IMG/VR virus record: IMGVR_UViG_3300025728_000372
Location: 1 to 42,225 of that record
Strand: one strand, 5' to 3'
Length of the DNA stretch: 42,225 nt
DNA from: a virus
The notes under the pieces were generated by a model, which searched no databases, was not told the origin of the DNA, and worked only from the letters and a program-made list of their open reading frames with translations. Position numbers and translations under genes: made by a program. Numbering within the stretch: the stretch's first letter is position 1; every line of letters starts with the position of its first letter. Below are positions 1 through 9,192 of this stretch, piece by piece.

Positions 1-702
1 CTATTCATCCCCTATTTCAGGAAAACATTCAACTTTTTCTTTTTTCAAATCGATCTCAACAATTTTTCCATTTAATAAATCAAATTTATAAGCTTTTATA
101 ACTTTGTCATATTTTCCAGATGAATCTATTTTATTTATTACAACACCAAAGTATTGATTACGTTTATTATTGTAACAGTCAAAAGATAAATATTGGTTTC
201 CTTCCATTTTATATTGATGCTCATCAGTATTTATTGCTTTACCGATATCTAATATATCAATCACTTTCCATTTCTCTCCTTTTTCTTTTTTAAAGAATAT
301 TGTCAAAAGATTTCCTTTTTGATTAATATTTAGCACACCAAAATCTCTGATTTTAATTACGTTTTGATCACTAGCTTTTTCATCGTTTAAAACTAATATA
401 CTTTGACGTTTTTCATCTTCAGTTATTGTCGAATCAATTAAAAAATCTGGATTCTCTTCTTCAAATTTATATCTACCATTGTTGTAATTTACATATATAC
501 CTGCCAAGTCTAAATCAGAATCTTTGTATACCTCATCTATTTTAAAATCTGACTTTTTTTTGTTAGATACTTGCAAAGAATCTACTGAATTATTCTCTTT
601 TATAGTAGTATCATGTTCATTAGATAATTTATTAATCTCGGTTTGACTTTTTTTTCCACAAGAGAACAATAAAACAACAACCAATAAAAATATTTTTTTC
701 AT
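1..702 (-). CDS. Small putative lipoprotein (233 aa)
   Basis: The product starts with a lysine-rich n-region, a short hydrophobic core and a lipobox ending LLFSC-GKK, so it is very likely a lipoprotein anchored by its N-terminal cysteine. The rest is hydrophilic and rich in Lys, Asp and Glu, with a beta-rich body and no motif I recognise. Its stop codon lies exactly at the window edge, so the gene is complete. It is the most distal of three lipoprotein genes downstream of the large minus-strand effector, separated from the second by a hairpin terminator. It may therefore have its own promoter. By position it could be an additional immunity protein, but that is inference. Confidence 0.7.
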   Translation of the reverse strand: MKKIFLLVVVLLFSCGKKSQTEINKLSNEHDTTIKENNSVDSLQVSNKKKSDFKIDEVYKDSDLDLAGIYVNYNNGRYKFEEENPDFLIDSTITEDEKRQSILVLNDEKASDQNVIKIRDFGVLNINQKGNLLTIFFKKEKGEKWKVIDILDIGKAINTDEHQYKMEGNQYLSFDCYNNKRNQYFGVVINKIDSSGKYDKVIKAYKFDLLNGKIVEIDLKKEKVECFPEIGDE

Positions 703-921
703 ATAAATTATTTATTTACATCCATTTCTCATAATCATCCTGATGGATATATTTTGAGTTTTTTTTAAAAAAATTAGAATCTTTAGGAATTAAAACAGTT
801 ACCAAATTACCAATATTATTCACCTTTTTAGAATTTTATGTAATCCCATTATGACATGCTAAACTGTTTGTTTTAATAATTTCATACTTATTATTTTTAT
901 GCTAAAATAGAATATTCTTTT
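703..921. other. Short AT-rich gap before the 233-aa lipoprotein gene
   Basis: I see no gene here, and no convincing TAnnTTTG element on the minus strand, although a promoter for the 233-aa lipoprotein gene is expected here because a terminator lies just upstream of it. Confidence 0.4.
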
Positions 922-959
922 AAACAAAAAACTACCCGGTTAGAGGTAGTTTTTTGTTT
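922..959 (-). terminator. Hairpin terminator, probably bidirectional
   Basis: A 15-bp perfect stem (922-936 with 945-959) around an 8-base loop has A-rich left and T-rich right arms, so it can act on either strand. It sits just past the stop codon of the 192-aa lipoprotein and probably ends the minus-strand effector operon. Confidence 0.75.
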
Positions 960-1538
960 TTAATTTTGAACTAATTTTATTTTATCAGGATGATCTTTTA
1001 GTATTGAAAACTCAATTTTCTCAACCCAATCAGTATCAGGAACATTTAAAGTTGACCTGAAAAATAACTCTCCATTCTTTTCGTGCATGAATTCTGTATA
1101 TTTAACAATCGAATATTTATTAAATTCCTTATCCTTAATTTTAAGATTATCTTTATCTATTTTCTTTGTTACAATATTTTTATTATTTTTTTGTAAAATA
1201 ATTTCAGATACCCGATTATGATAAATATCAAAATTTACATGATATGAATCTTCACCAATTTTTTTTACAATTGAACTATCGTTAAGACTATAATTACATA
1301 CTTTTAATTCAAAATCTTCTTTATTGCTTTGTATTATTTGTGAACTTTTTATTGTGTCAAGATCTATATTCCAATAATTTTTTATAGTATCCTTATCTTC
1401 TTTTTCTTCTACTAAATCATATTTACTTAATTCTTCTTTGTTCTGTATTTCTTCAGAATCAATCTTTTTTGTTTGGTTTTGATTCTTGTTACAGCTTACC
1501 AGAACCAATAAAATCAAAATTGCTTTTATTTTTTTCAT
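960..1538 (-). CDS. Small putative lipoprotein (192 aa), candidate immunity protein
   Basis: The N-terminus MKKIKAILILLVLVSC-NKN is a clear lipoprotein signal with cysteine at position 16. The mature part is highly charged and predicted beta-rich, with no family I recognise. It lies 59 bases downstream of the preceding lipoprotein gene, and a terminator follows directly, so it is probably the last gene of the operon that begins with the peptidoglycan-targeting effector. A periplasm-facing lipoprotein encoded behind such an effector fits an immunity role, but this is inferred from position and topology only. Confidence 0.7.
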   Translation of the reverse strand: MKKIKAILILLVLVSCNKNQNQTKKIDSEEIQNKEELSKYDLVEEKEDKDTIKNYWNIDLDTIKSSQIIQSNKEDFELKVCNYSLNDSSIVKKIGEDSYHVNFDIYHNRVSEIILQKNNKNIVTKKIDKDNLKIKDKEFNKYSIVKYTEFMHEKNGELFFRSTLNVPDTDWVEKIEFSILKDHPDKIKLVQN

Positions 1539-1597
1539 AGTTTTTTATACAAAAATATTATGTTTAGTACTGTTTTAGAACCATCCTGAATAGCATT

Positions 1598-2611
1598 TTA
1601 TTCTTTCATCAATCCAGATATACTTTCATCAGTTAACGGATTCTCAATACTAAAAATTTTACAATCTGTAATTTCAAATTTTTTGTTTAGTACAAATATT
1701 ATCCCAAATTGGTCTGCTCTGCTTAAATTACAAATTAACAATAAGTTGCTTTTATTTAAAACTTTCCCTAAAACATTCACACTTTTAGCTTCATTTGTAT
1801 ATTCTCCAACTGAGTCATAAAATAATTTGTAGACATTAGCAGAAGGACTTTTGGAAAATAAAACATTCTTTATATCCTTTTCATCGATAAATGTAGTATT
1901 TGATGAATCGAATTCATCAGATTCTAAATAGGATTTAAAATTAACATCGCCACTCACAGCAGCAGTTTTTTTAATAATATATCCTAGTCTTTCCGGAGCG
2001 GCCATTTTATCTTCATTAGGAGAATTAAACTGATCGACAATTTCAAATTTTCCTTTATCATTCACTTTATAATCCACATTAGGATGAAAAGGTTTACCTG
2101 ATTCGATTTGACAGTGTATTATACCATTTTTATCGATATAGACTTTAGATGTACATTGGCAAATTTGCTGATTGTACTTTGATAAATCTAAAAAATCAAT
2201 TAATTCGTCTTTTGAATTGTAGTTTAACAACGTGTAAACTGATTCAAGTGTCGAAAGTATTACGGTATTACAATTTGGCTGTAGATTAATTCTCTTTTTA
2301 ATCCTTATCCACTCAAATGACTTTTTATCGCTATATCCAAGCTTTTTAAATCGTTCATAGCTTTCACTATCTAAAACTATCTTATCAAATAATAATGATT
2401 TATATTGAGACTCCTTTTTACCCAAATCAATATCTTCTCCAAGATCATCACCTTCAGGATCAAGCCTTAATGTATCTTGAAGTTTTATTGATTGAATATT
2501 ATTTATACTAAGCGTATTATTTTTAATTTCTTTTTTTATAGTTTCATTTTTGCAGCCGAGCATAATAAACAATGTGCAAATCATTGTCATTCTATAAATA
2601 ATACCATTCAT
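1598..2611 (-). CDS. Putative lipoprotein (about 337 aa), candidate immunity protein
   Basis: The open frame extends upstream to 2710, but the first plausible start is the Met at 2611. From there a short lipoprotein signal ends in the lipobox FIMLGC-KNE. The longer version would put 33 non-signal residues in front of it. A start at 2590, just after the effector stop, is also possible. The mature part contains a short cysteine-rich patch (QQICQCTSK) and a beta-rich C-terminal half. I do not recognise the family. The start overlaps the 3' end of the effector gene by 20 bases, which implies translational coupling. That makes this the strongest candidate for the cognate periplasmic immunity protein. 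Confidence 0.7.
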   Translation of the reverse strand: MNGIIYRMTMICTLFIMLGCKNETIKKEIKNNTLSINNIQSIKLQDTLRLDPEGDDLGEDIDLGKKESQYKSLLFDKIVLDSESYERFKKLGYSDKKSFEWIRIKKRINLQPNCNTVILSTLESVYTLLNYNSKDELIDFLDLSKYNQQICQCTSKVYIDKNGIIHCQIESGKPFHPNVDYKVNDKGKFEIVDQFNSPNEDKMAAPERLGYIIKKTAAVSGDVNFKSYLESDEFDSSNTTFIDEKDIKNVLFSKSPSANVYKLFYDSVGEYTNEAKSVNVLGKVLNKSNLLLICNLSRADQFGIIFVLNKKFEITDCKIFSIENPLTDESISGLMKE

Positions 2612-5600
2612 AATAATTAAATTTAATTTTATCATCTTTAAGTTGTTGCCAAGTCCAAAGATTTGATTCTCCTTTAAGTACCGAATTATCAGAATAATTC
2701 TTCCCTCCATTATAACCTCCTTTGCCTCCTTTATCTTTTCTTATTTTAAAACTCTGTATTCTTCCATATGGATCATCAACTATTATTCCAACATCATTAA
2801 CATCTACTACCCTAACTATATGTCCCAATAAAGACATACAAACTCCATAACCTTTATTTAACTTATCTTCTAATAGTTTTTTATGAGCATTTTTGTCATA
2901 TATCGAAGCAACACCTTCAAATCCTCCTTTAATTCCAAGCTGATTCGCTATTTTTATTCTAATAGCAGCTTCGAATCTACTATCATCACCTTTTTTAAGA
3001 ATATCTCTAATCATTACCATCATAAAATCTTCCATCTTCATATTAGGATCGGGAGCGGGATTCACCTGACCTAAATACTGCAATGCAATAGATTCGCTGA
3101 CTACATTACACATTGTATCAGCTAAACTGTGATAAGTAGCGTCTCTTTGGCTATTATATTCTACAAAATATTGCAGAATACGGTAGGCTTTTATTTTTTC
3201 TTCATTCGAACCTAACTTATCAATAGCCTTTCTAATTTCTTTTATCTGTGCGGCGCTAAAATAACAGAAAGTTAATGAGGTGTCCAAATTAAAAATTTCT
3301 TTTGGATTACTCATTATCAAATTGTAAGATTTAATCATTAAAACAGTGTTTTTAGAATACCCTCCTTCTTTTTGATTCTCTTCCAATGCTTCTCTAACTT
3401 CCCATACATATGTTTTTCCACCAGCTTTACCTACTTTATTTCCGTCTTTATCTATTTCATCAGCTTCTCTTAAGAAAGGTTTATTGGCACGATAAGCAGC
3501 TTTTGGATCTCCATACACAACTTCATGATCTAAATGTCCTAATCCTGCTGCGGTAGGATAATTTACCGATAAATAAATATCAGTTGCACTTTTTAATTGA
3601 TTTTTAGTTTTTAATAAAAACCATTCTTCAACATAATCCAGTTGCTTTAAAGCAGTCATATTAAGTAATTCAGTACGTTTTACTTTTAAGTGAGTCGAAG
3701 CATCTTTACCAAATTGGATTAATCCGACGTATCCACCTTCGTTACTATCATTTGGATCATTTTTAAAAGTACCCGCTTTAGGAGAAAATGTATTACGAGT
3801 TTCAAATGCCATAATATTCATTAACACATTTGGAGAAAATGGAACACCTTTTTTCTTTTCTATATTTTTACATATCTGAACTACTCTTATTCTAAATTCC
3901 TTACTTACTTTATTTCCCCAAATCAATTGCGGATCGTCTTCATTTATTTTTCCTGTACTACCTGTAGCTACTTTTACACTAGTTTCCACAATCATATTGA
4001 TCATTTTATCAGTCAAATGTTTCGTAGAATACCCTTCAATTCCCACATAATACTTATTTACTGTTCCGTTTTTTGCTCCTTTAGCGGGCATTATAATAAA
4101 ACTAACAATAGCATCACCTTCTGAATTTACTTTTGCCGCGTGTCTAAAAGCTGGTTTTTCGCTCACTTTATGGGCAGTTAATACAATTTCTTTTCCAACC
4201 ATATTTTGTGTTTTGGCAACTATGGTTACAGTGGTACCTTCCTTACTAAACGGAATTTTATCCTCTGCTTTTACACGATTGCCATCATACATGAAATAAG
4301 CATCGGTTATTTTTGCACTCGTCGTAACATTTAATAAAGTTTCTTTATAAGCGTTGGCGTTTTCCTTAAATAAATAGGGCACATTTCCGTTTTGTAATCC
4401 TTCGAGTTCAAATCTAATTTTAGCGGTTTTTCCATTTTTAAGTCCAAAATGTTTCTGCAAATTGGCATCAAATTTTAAGATTTTATTGATTTCACCATCA
4501 CCATTTGTTGTCGTATCATTATGATAATTAACTTCTTTGCTGTCATTTAAATAGAATTTAATTCTTACCGCTTGATTCACATATCCTGGAATACTTGCCT
4601 TGATATGATTAATCTCCCCGGCAAAACCAGATGCTTTCTTTTTGTTGCCGTCATTATAAGTCCAATAAGCTTCGGTTACTTCCGGATGTTTTACAAATAT
4701 TTTTTTGCTTGATGTTGATTTAGATCCTTGTTTAACATTACTATAAGCTTCAATTGTAAATTCACCTTCTTTTTTAGGAATTGAAAAGGTAAAAGATTCT
4801 CCTTTAACTAAATATTGCTTTCCTGCATCATTATTTTCTAATTGCAATGGCAAACGATCCGGAACGTATATTTTACCATTTTTATCATAAACCATCCATT
4901 TAATATTTTGTTTTTCCTGTGGAGTCGCTGGTTCAATTTTAAAGTTTTGGGCTTTAAAATGAACGTCTTGATTTGATTTACTCCATAAATAAATATCCTT
5001 TTCGGCCTTGTTCTCTACGATCTCTATTCTATTAATAAAGTTTTTGATTGTATTAATAGTGTATTTTTGATTTAAAGCATATTGATCTTTACTAAAAACT
5101 TTAATACTGTATTCTCCTAAATTTGGCATAGCAAGCTTAACAATTCTTGTAGAATCCAATTCTTGTTCGTCTGAAACTGTGGTTACTTTATCTGCATTTG
5201 TATGAGCGATCTGATAATAAAGTTTTAACGGATTTAATGTTTTTACTTCAAGATTTTTTAATCCTACTTTAAACAACTGTTCTTCTGTAGAAGGTCTTAT
5301 AAAAGTGGTTTTAATAGTTGCCGGAGCTACGATTGTAATTTCCTGAGCGATTATTTCTACTTCTACAAAAGCCGCTAATTTTAAATTTTTCTTATTCTTA
5401 CTATTTGATCCGGGATTTTTACCGTAAGCTTCCACTTTATATTTTCCTGGTGTATCAAAATTATAACTAAACGAAGTTCCTTCGTTTATAAAAATAATTC
5501 CTTTGTCATTTTTCTTTTGACTATTATAAACAATCCAATTGATATCTTTCTTTTTAAAATCTCCATCCGTTACAAGAACCTCATCAAGAATAAAATCCAG

Positions 5601-6812
5601 GCTTTCTCCAACGATAAATTTAGTGGCGCCAGTATTTTTAATTTTAACGGCTCCTTTATTTACATCACTTCCCTTGAGCTCTTTGTCATTTATTTCTTTT
5701 AAGAAAACATAAACATTTTCTTTCCCAATTTCGGCATAAAGTCTATCCGCACTTAAATTAGGATAGATTTTTGTTTTTGTGGCTATTGTAATCGTGGTTG
5801 GTAATGAATCCAGCCCTTCAACTTCCTTTAGTAATAAAAATAGTTCGTTGTATCGTTCAAATAGATTTGCGACATTGATTGTATCATCCTTTAATTGTTT
5901 TTGGATTAGTTTCCAACGTGCTGTACTATCACTAGAAATTTTACCTTTAAGTATATTAGCATCAATCGATTTGATCATTTTTTCGCGAACGATCTCCCAG
6001 TTAAAATTTTGCACCGTAATAACCTGATTTGCTTGCTTTAATGCAGCATACATTTGTGTAAACAGGGTATGTTCAGGCTTACCATCAAAATCTTTTGCGG
6101 AAGTATTTTTATTATTAAAAGCTTCAGAAATCTTGGTCCAATAGTCTATTGCGGCAGTATCATTGATAGCAGTAGCCTGATCTAGTTTCTTTTTGATTTC
6201 TTCTTTAATAATTTCGATACTTGGCTCATCAATTCCAGCCTGAAGCATTTGAGGAACTGCCAGGGTTTGTTGCGCTGCCACACTTGCATAAGTCTCAGAC
6301 ATTATAATGTTAACATTGTTTTCGGCTCCCTGAATCGAAGAAGTAATGTTGGCTGATTCGGCAGAACTTACTATTGGACCGCCAGTGTTATCAGCAACGC
6401 CTTCTCCGATTGAAGCGTTGGAAGTTGATGTTGCTGTCTCTGCAACTGAAGAAGTATTACCAACCAACTTTGATGCGCCGTTGATGCCTTCTCCAGCTGA
6501 GACTATCTGATTTGCTTTTATTCCCTCAGAAACCGAAGAAGTATTGCTCACCGATACCAGTTGTTTTTCGTTTATCCCAACATTAGTATTTGTAGCGCCT
6601 TCTCCAATTGAGGTACTAGAATTGTTTGCAATAGCAGTAACATTTAAAGTTTTTTGCTCCTGCCATATTTGCTCTATATCTTTTTGCTGATTTATTTCTT
6701 TTGAAACTTTGGCTAACTCTTTTATGATAGCTTCTGTTAAGTGCTCTGAACTTTTTATATCAGCACTATTTTTTATTGAAAGATTGAAATTGTGAATTGC
6801 ATTTTTACTCAT
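2592..6812 (-). CDS. Large multidomain effector with Ig-like, lysozyme-like and C39-like peptidase domains
   Basis: This is a candidate secreted or particle-borne toxin of about 1406 residues. The N-terminal 200 residues are Ser/Thr/Ala-rich with recurring S-x-GEG and NTSSV phrases. A helical stretch follows, then several Ig/PKD-like beta-sandwiches with lines such as INWIVYNSQ and PGKYKVEAYG. Near residues 980-1130 is a lysozyme/transglycosylase-like domain with a candidate catalytic Glu in MAFET followed by GGYVGLIQFG. The C-terminal 200 residues resemble a C39/papain-like cysteine peptidase, with Cys in DTMCNVVSES (about 1235) and His in GHIVRVVDVNDVGIIVDDPYG (about 1331). The frame is open to 6860, but a promoter -7 element lies at 6834-6844, so the Met at 6812 is the likely start. 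It is transcribed divergently from the fibre array under the same activator box. Confidence 0.8.
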   Translation of the reverse strand: MSKNAIHNFNLSIKNSADIKSSEHLTEAIIKELAKVSKEINQQKDIEQIWQEQKTLNVTAIANNSSTSIGEGATNTNVGINEKQLVSVSNTSSVSEGIKANQIVSAGEGINGASKLVGNTSSVAETATSTSNASIGEGVADNTGGPIVSSAESANITSSIQGAENNVNIIMSETYASVAAQQTLAVPQMLQAGIDEPSIEIIKEEIKKKLDQATAINDTAAIDYWTKISEAFNNKNTSAKDFDGKPEHTLFTQMYAALKQANQVITVQNFNWEIVREKMIKSIDANILKGKISSDSTARWKLIQKQLKDDTINVANLFERYNELFLLLKEVEGLDSLPTTITIATKTKIYPNLSADRLYAEIGKENVYVFLKEINDKELKGSDVNKGAVKIKNTGATKFIVGESLDFILDEVLVTDGDFKKKDINWIVYNSQKKNDKGIIFINEGTSFSYNFDTPGKYKVEAYGKNPGSNSKNKKNLKLAAFVEVEIIAQEITIVAPATIKTTFIRPSTEEQLFKVGLKNLEVKTLNPLKLYYQIAHTNADKVTTVSDEQELDSTRIVKLAMPNLGEYSIKVFSKDQYALNQKYTINTIKNFINRIEIVENKAEKDIYLWSKSNQDVHFKAQNFKIEPATPQEKQNIKWMVYDKNGKIYVPDRLPLQLENNDAGKQYLVKGESFTFSIPKKEGEFTIEAYSNVKQGSKSTSSKKIFVKHPEVTEAYWTYNDGNKKKASGFAGEINHIKASIPGYVNQAVRIKFYLNDSKEVNYHNDTTTNGDGEINKILKFDANLQKHFGLKNGKTAKIRFELEGLQNGNVPYLFKENANAYKETLLNVTTSAKITDAYFMYDGNRVKAEDKIPFSKEGTTVTIVAKTQNMVGKEIVLTAHKVSEKPAFRHAAKVNSEGDAIVSFIIMPAKGAKNGTVNKYYVGIEGYSTKHLTDKMINMIVETSVKVATGSTGKINEDDPQLIWGNKVSKEFRIRVVQICKNIEKKKGVPFSPNVLMNIMAFETRNTFSPKAGTFKNDPNDSNEGGYVGLIQFGKDASTHLKVKRTELLNMTALKQLDYVEEWFLLKTKNQLKSATDIYLSVNYPTAAGLGHLDHEVVYGDPKAAYRANKPFLREADEIDKDGNKVGKAGGKTYVWEVREALEENQKEGGYSKNTVLMIKSYNLIMSNPKEIFNLDTSLTFCYFSAAQIKEIRKAIDKLGSNEEKIKAYRILQYFVEYNSQRDATYHSLADTMCNVVSESIALQYLGQVNPAPDPNMKMEDFMMVMIRDILKKGDDSRFEAAIRIKIANQLGIKGGFEGVASIYDKNAHKKLLEDKLNKGYGVCMSLLGHIVRVVDVNDVGIIVDDPYGRIQSFKIRKDKGGKGGYNGGKNYSDNSVLKGESNLWTWQQLKDDKIKFNYYEWYYL

Positions 6813-6833
6813 CGCTATAGTGTTTTTTCCGGA

Positions 6834-6897
6834 TGTAAAAGTACTATTGATATGTGTCAATTTAAAATTTCAAACCACTTGTATTCAGTAGTTTCAG
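6834..6897 (-). promoter_or_regulatory. Activator box plus -7 element for the effector operon
   Basis: Read on the minus strand, CTGAAACTACTGA (6897-6885) lies exactly 54 bases, start to start, from TACTTTTACA (6843-6834). This is the same arrangement as the plus-strand tail promoters. It ends about 22 bases before the ATG at 6812 and rules out translation from 6860 for the resulting transcript. Confidence 0.75.
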
Positions 6898-6912
6898 TAA
6901 GTTTACTTTCTA

Positions 6913-6977
6913 CTGAAACTACTGAAAACAGTAGGCTTTTTTCTCTTTATTTTCCATTCTTCTGACTTACTTTTACA
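6913..6977 (+). promoter_or_regulatory. Activator box plus -7 element, first fibre operon
   Basis: CTGAAACTACTGA at 6913-6925 is followed 55 bases on (start to start) by TACTTTTACA at 6968-6977. It stands back to back with the minus-strand box at 6885-6897, so one 43-base region holds two divergent activator sites that would co-induce the effector and the fibres. Confidence 0.75.
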
Positions 6978-7098
6978 CCCTCAAATATCAAATAGAGGCA
7001 TCTGTTTTTATACCATAATAAGTTGCTAACCCTTCTCTGATTTTCTCAAAAAACAATCACATCATTTTATATTAATCATTTTAAAAACGATAACCATT

Positions 7099-7209
7099 AT
7101 GGATTATGTATTACCAAATGGCATTACTAAAATGCCCAAAATACCTGACAAGAATAATTTTCATTTTTTGCCAAATCAAACATTCAAAGAAAATTTTCGC
7201 ACTCTATAA
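7099..7209 (+). CDS. Short ORF (36 aa) resembling the N-terminus of the 64-aa tail-operon protein
   Basis: The frame encodes MDYVLPNGITKMPKIPDKNN and 16 more residues. It resembles the start of the 64-aa protein at 16528 (MDYTPKDLGETPKTPDMSNF) in the pattern MDY, then PK-x-PD, then NF and a following Leu. It lies between the activator-dependent promoter and the first fibre gene, the same relative place as its relative in the 16528 operon (first gene after the box). It could be a truncated duplicate or a genuine small protein. The similarity is short, so confidence is limited. Confidence 0.4.
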   Translation: MDYVLPNGITKMPKIPDKNNFHFLPNQTFKENFRTL

Positions 7210-7285
7210 ACCCCAAAACCCGCTCATTATAGAGGCAACAACAATAAGAATTAAAACTTAATTACATAATTTAAAAAAAATAAAA

Positions 7286-7909
7286 ATGGCTTTACAAACA
7301 TTAAAAACTATTAAAAGCTGGTTTAGAACAGGTTTAAAACCTACACAAGCACAATTTTGGGACACTTGGGATTCCTTCAGGCATAAAAGCGAAAAAATTC
7401 CTGCAAAAGATATTGAAGGGATTGATACATTATTTGGAGATAAAATTGTTCCGTCTGGACAATTTATAGTTTTTAAAGTTGATCCAAATACAGCAGATGA
7501 ATTAGAAATCGGTGATAGTGTCATTGGATACTGCGAAAACAATTTCCTCTGTGAAGCAACGTATTACGGTGGAGATACAAGTTTGATAAGCAGTTTTACT
7601 AAATCAAACAATAGTGTAGGAAGAATTATATCATTCACTTTTAACAATCCAAACTACGGTGATATTATTACTTACGAACTGAATGGTGAAGTACTACAAA
7701 GAGATTATAGCTGTGGTGCCTATAACGGAATTTATATTATGTTTAAAAGACCCGGAGAACAAGAATTTTCAAGTACACGCCCTAGTGGTGAATACCCGAT
7801 ATCTAGATTATCATGGCTTGAATTAACTCCTGGTACTATTATTAAATTAATTGACACAATTGGTGACTTTGACGATTCGATAGAATATGTAATACAAAAA
7901 CCTGAATAA
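7286..7909 (+). CDS. Short fibre protein with shared N-terminal adaptor (207 aa)
   Basis: Residues 1-50 form the adaptor seen in four proteins of this window: a helix, then WFRTGLKPTQAQFWDTWDSF and a short linker ending in IEGID. The C-terminal 150 residues are a different, beta-rich domain with no motif I recognise. They begin near VPSGQFIVFKVDPN and end in SIEYVIQKPE. I read it as a small receptor-binding fibre or a fibre-associated cap attached to the particle by the adaptor. It is the first full-length gene after the box at 6913 and is followed 22 bases later by another fibre-like gene, so the two are probably co-transcribed. Confidence 0.6.
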   Translation: MALQTLKTIKSWFRTGLKPTQAQFWDTWDSFRHKSEKIPAKDIEGIDTLFGDKIVPSGQFIVFKVDPNTADELEIGDSVIGYCENNFLCEATYYGGDTSLISSFTKSNNSVGRIISFTFNNPNYGDIITYELNGEVLQRDYSCGAYNGIYIMFKRPGEQEFSSTRPSGEYPISRLSWLELTPGTIIKLIDTIGDFDDSIEYVIQKPE

Positions 7910-7931
7910 TACATCTCAAAAAATAATCAAT

Positions 7932-9134
7932 ATGAAAAAAGTAATTATACTGTACATGTTAATCATTGGGATGATGGCAGGTGCACAAAATCAAATTATA
8001 ACAAAACCTTTGCAATTAACCACAGTAAACCAAGGCTTTGCTAATGATAGCGTACTTGTATGGGGTAAAGATAAAATTGTGAAGTTTATGCCTAAAAGTA
8101 GTTTCGGCGATAGGGCTTCAACTCATATTACAGCTGGTTACAACGTAACGATTACTGGATCTGGAAATATAAACAATCCATATGTAATCAACGCCAACTA
8201 TCCAACAAATGGAGCAAGTTATTCTGATAATCCTTTTACCGCATACTGTTTTATTTATCCGGACAGAGGTTTTCAATATTATAAACAAAAATCACCAAGT
8301 AACGAAGGAAGAGCTGCTCAGGCAACCTATTCTGACTCAAGTATAAACTATTCATTGCAGACATCTGAAAGCAATGGTATTAATATTGGATTAGAATTAA
8401 AATTTCCAAAACCTGGTTCCAGCTACTATACCAGAACCTTACCAATATCTGTTAATGGGAATTTTGCTGATGCAAATGGAAATATAACATTGTCTCAAAA
8501 TGGCGTTACTCCTACTTTGCAATCTGTAATTAATGTAGGAAATTTTATTACAAATCCTCAAGGAGATAATTTAAAGATACTGCAAGACGATGGAGGTGGG
8601 TCTATAAATAGAAAGCTGATCGATATGACCACAAATGGTGTAGGTTTAAAGATTAATAACACAAATATTGGTATTTACAACCAAAGTTCTGGTAATTACC
8701 AATACGGTATGCTTTTAATAGATTCCGAAGGATCTAAAGGAATGGCTCAGCTTAATGCTGTCAAATACTCACAAGGCTGTGCAATATCATTTAACAATCA
8801 AGAAGGTGCGATTGGAATTTACGGTACCTCTGCTTCGTCAAGACCAATGATAGAGCTTGATAAAAGCTCAAAAGGTCCGGCGATTTACATACAATCTACA
8901 AGTACTTCGGCGCCTTTTGTAGTTTCTAAAGCAAGCTCTGGAGGTTATTCTCCATCAAGCAATCTATTCTCTGTCAATAGTACAGGTAGTTTTCAGGTTA
9001 ATTTTTCGGATGTTATTGCTCCTGCATCTGCTACCGAAAAAGGTGCTGAAGGAGAAGTAAGAATAACTCGTACACATATTTATGTGTGTACTGCAACAAA
9101 CACTTGGGTTCGTACCGCTTTATCTACCTGGTAA
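7932..9134 (+). CDS. Tail-fibre-like protein with an apparent signal peptide (400 aa)
   Basis: The first 20 residues (MKKVIILYMLIIGMMAGAQN) look like a Sec signal peptide with a cut after GAQ. Residues 20-58 (QIITKPLQL..., ending VKFMPKSSFG) match the N-terminal module of the 689-aa fibre at 37010. The body is Gly/Asn/Ser-rich fibre sequence with NGNFADANGNITLSQNG. The end, YVCTATNTWVRTALSTW, is typical of fibre C-termini. A signal peptide is odd on a structural part of a particle assembled in the cytoplasm. It may be uncleaved, or the protein may be exported separately. It follows the 207-aa adaptor protein closely. Confidence 0.65.
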   Translation: MKKVIILYMLIIGMMAGAQNQIITKPLQLTTVNQGFANDSVLVWGKDKIVKFMPKSSFGDRASTHITAGYNVTITGSGNINNPYVINANYPTNGASYSDNPFTAYCFIYPDRGFQYYKQKSPSNEGRAAQATYSDSSINYSLQTSESNGINIGLELKFPKPGSSYYTRTLPISVNGNFADANGNITLSQNGVTPTLQSVINVGNFITNPQGDNLKILQDDGGGSINRKLIDMTTNGVGLKINNTNIGIYNQSSGNYQYGMLLIDSEGSKGMAQLNAVKYSQGCAISFNNQEGAIGIYGTSASSRPMIELDKSSKGPAIYIQSTSTSAPFVVSKASSGGYSPSSNLFSVNSTGSFQVNFSDVIAPASATEKGAEGEVRITRTHIYVCTATNTWVRTALSTW

Positions 9135-9192
9135 TAATATAGATTACCCTCTGGAAACTACACTATTCTAATAAACTTAAACCTAATATTAT

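Noticed and set aside
2592-6860. The effector as a fibre or tape-measure protein because of its length
   Set aside because: It is on the opposite strand, carries enzyme-like lysozyme and C39-like motifs, and is followed by lipoprotein genes, which fits an effector better.
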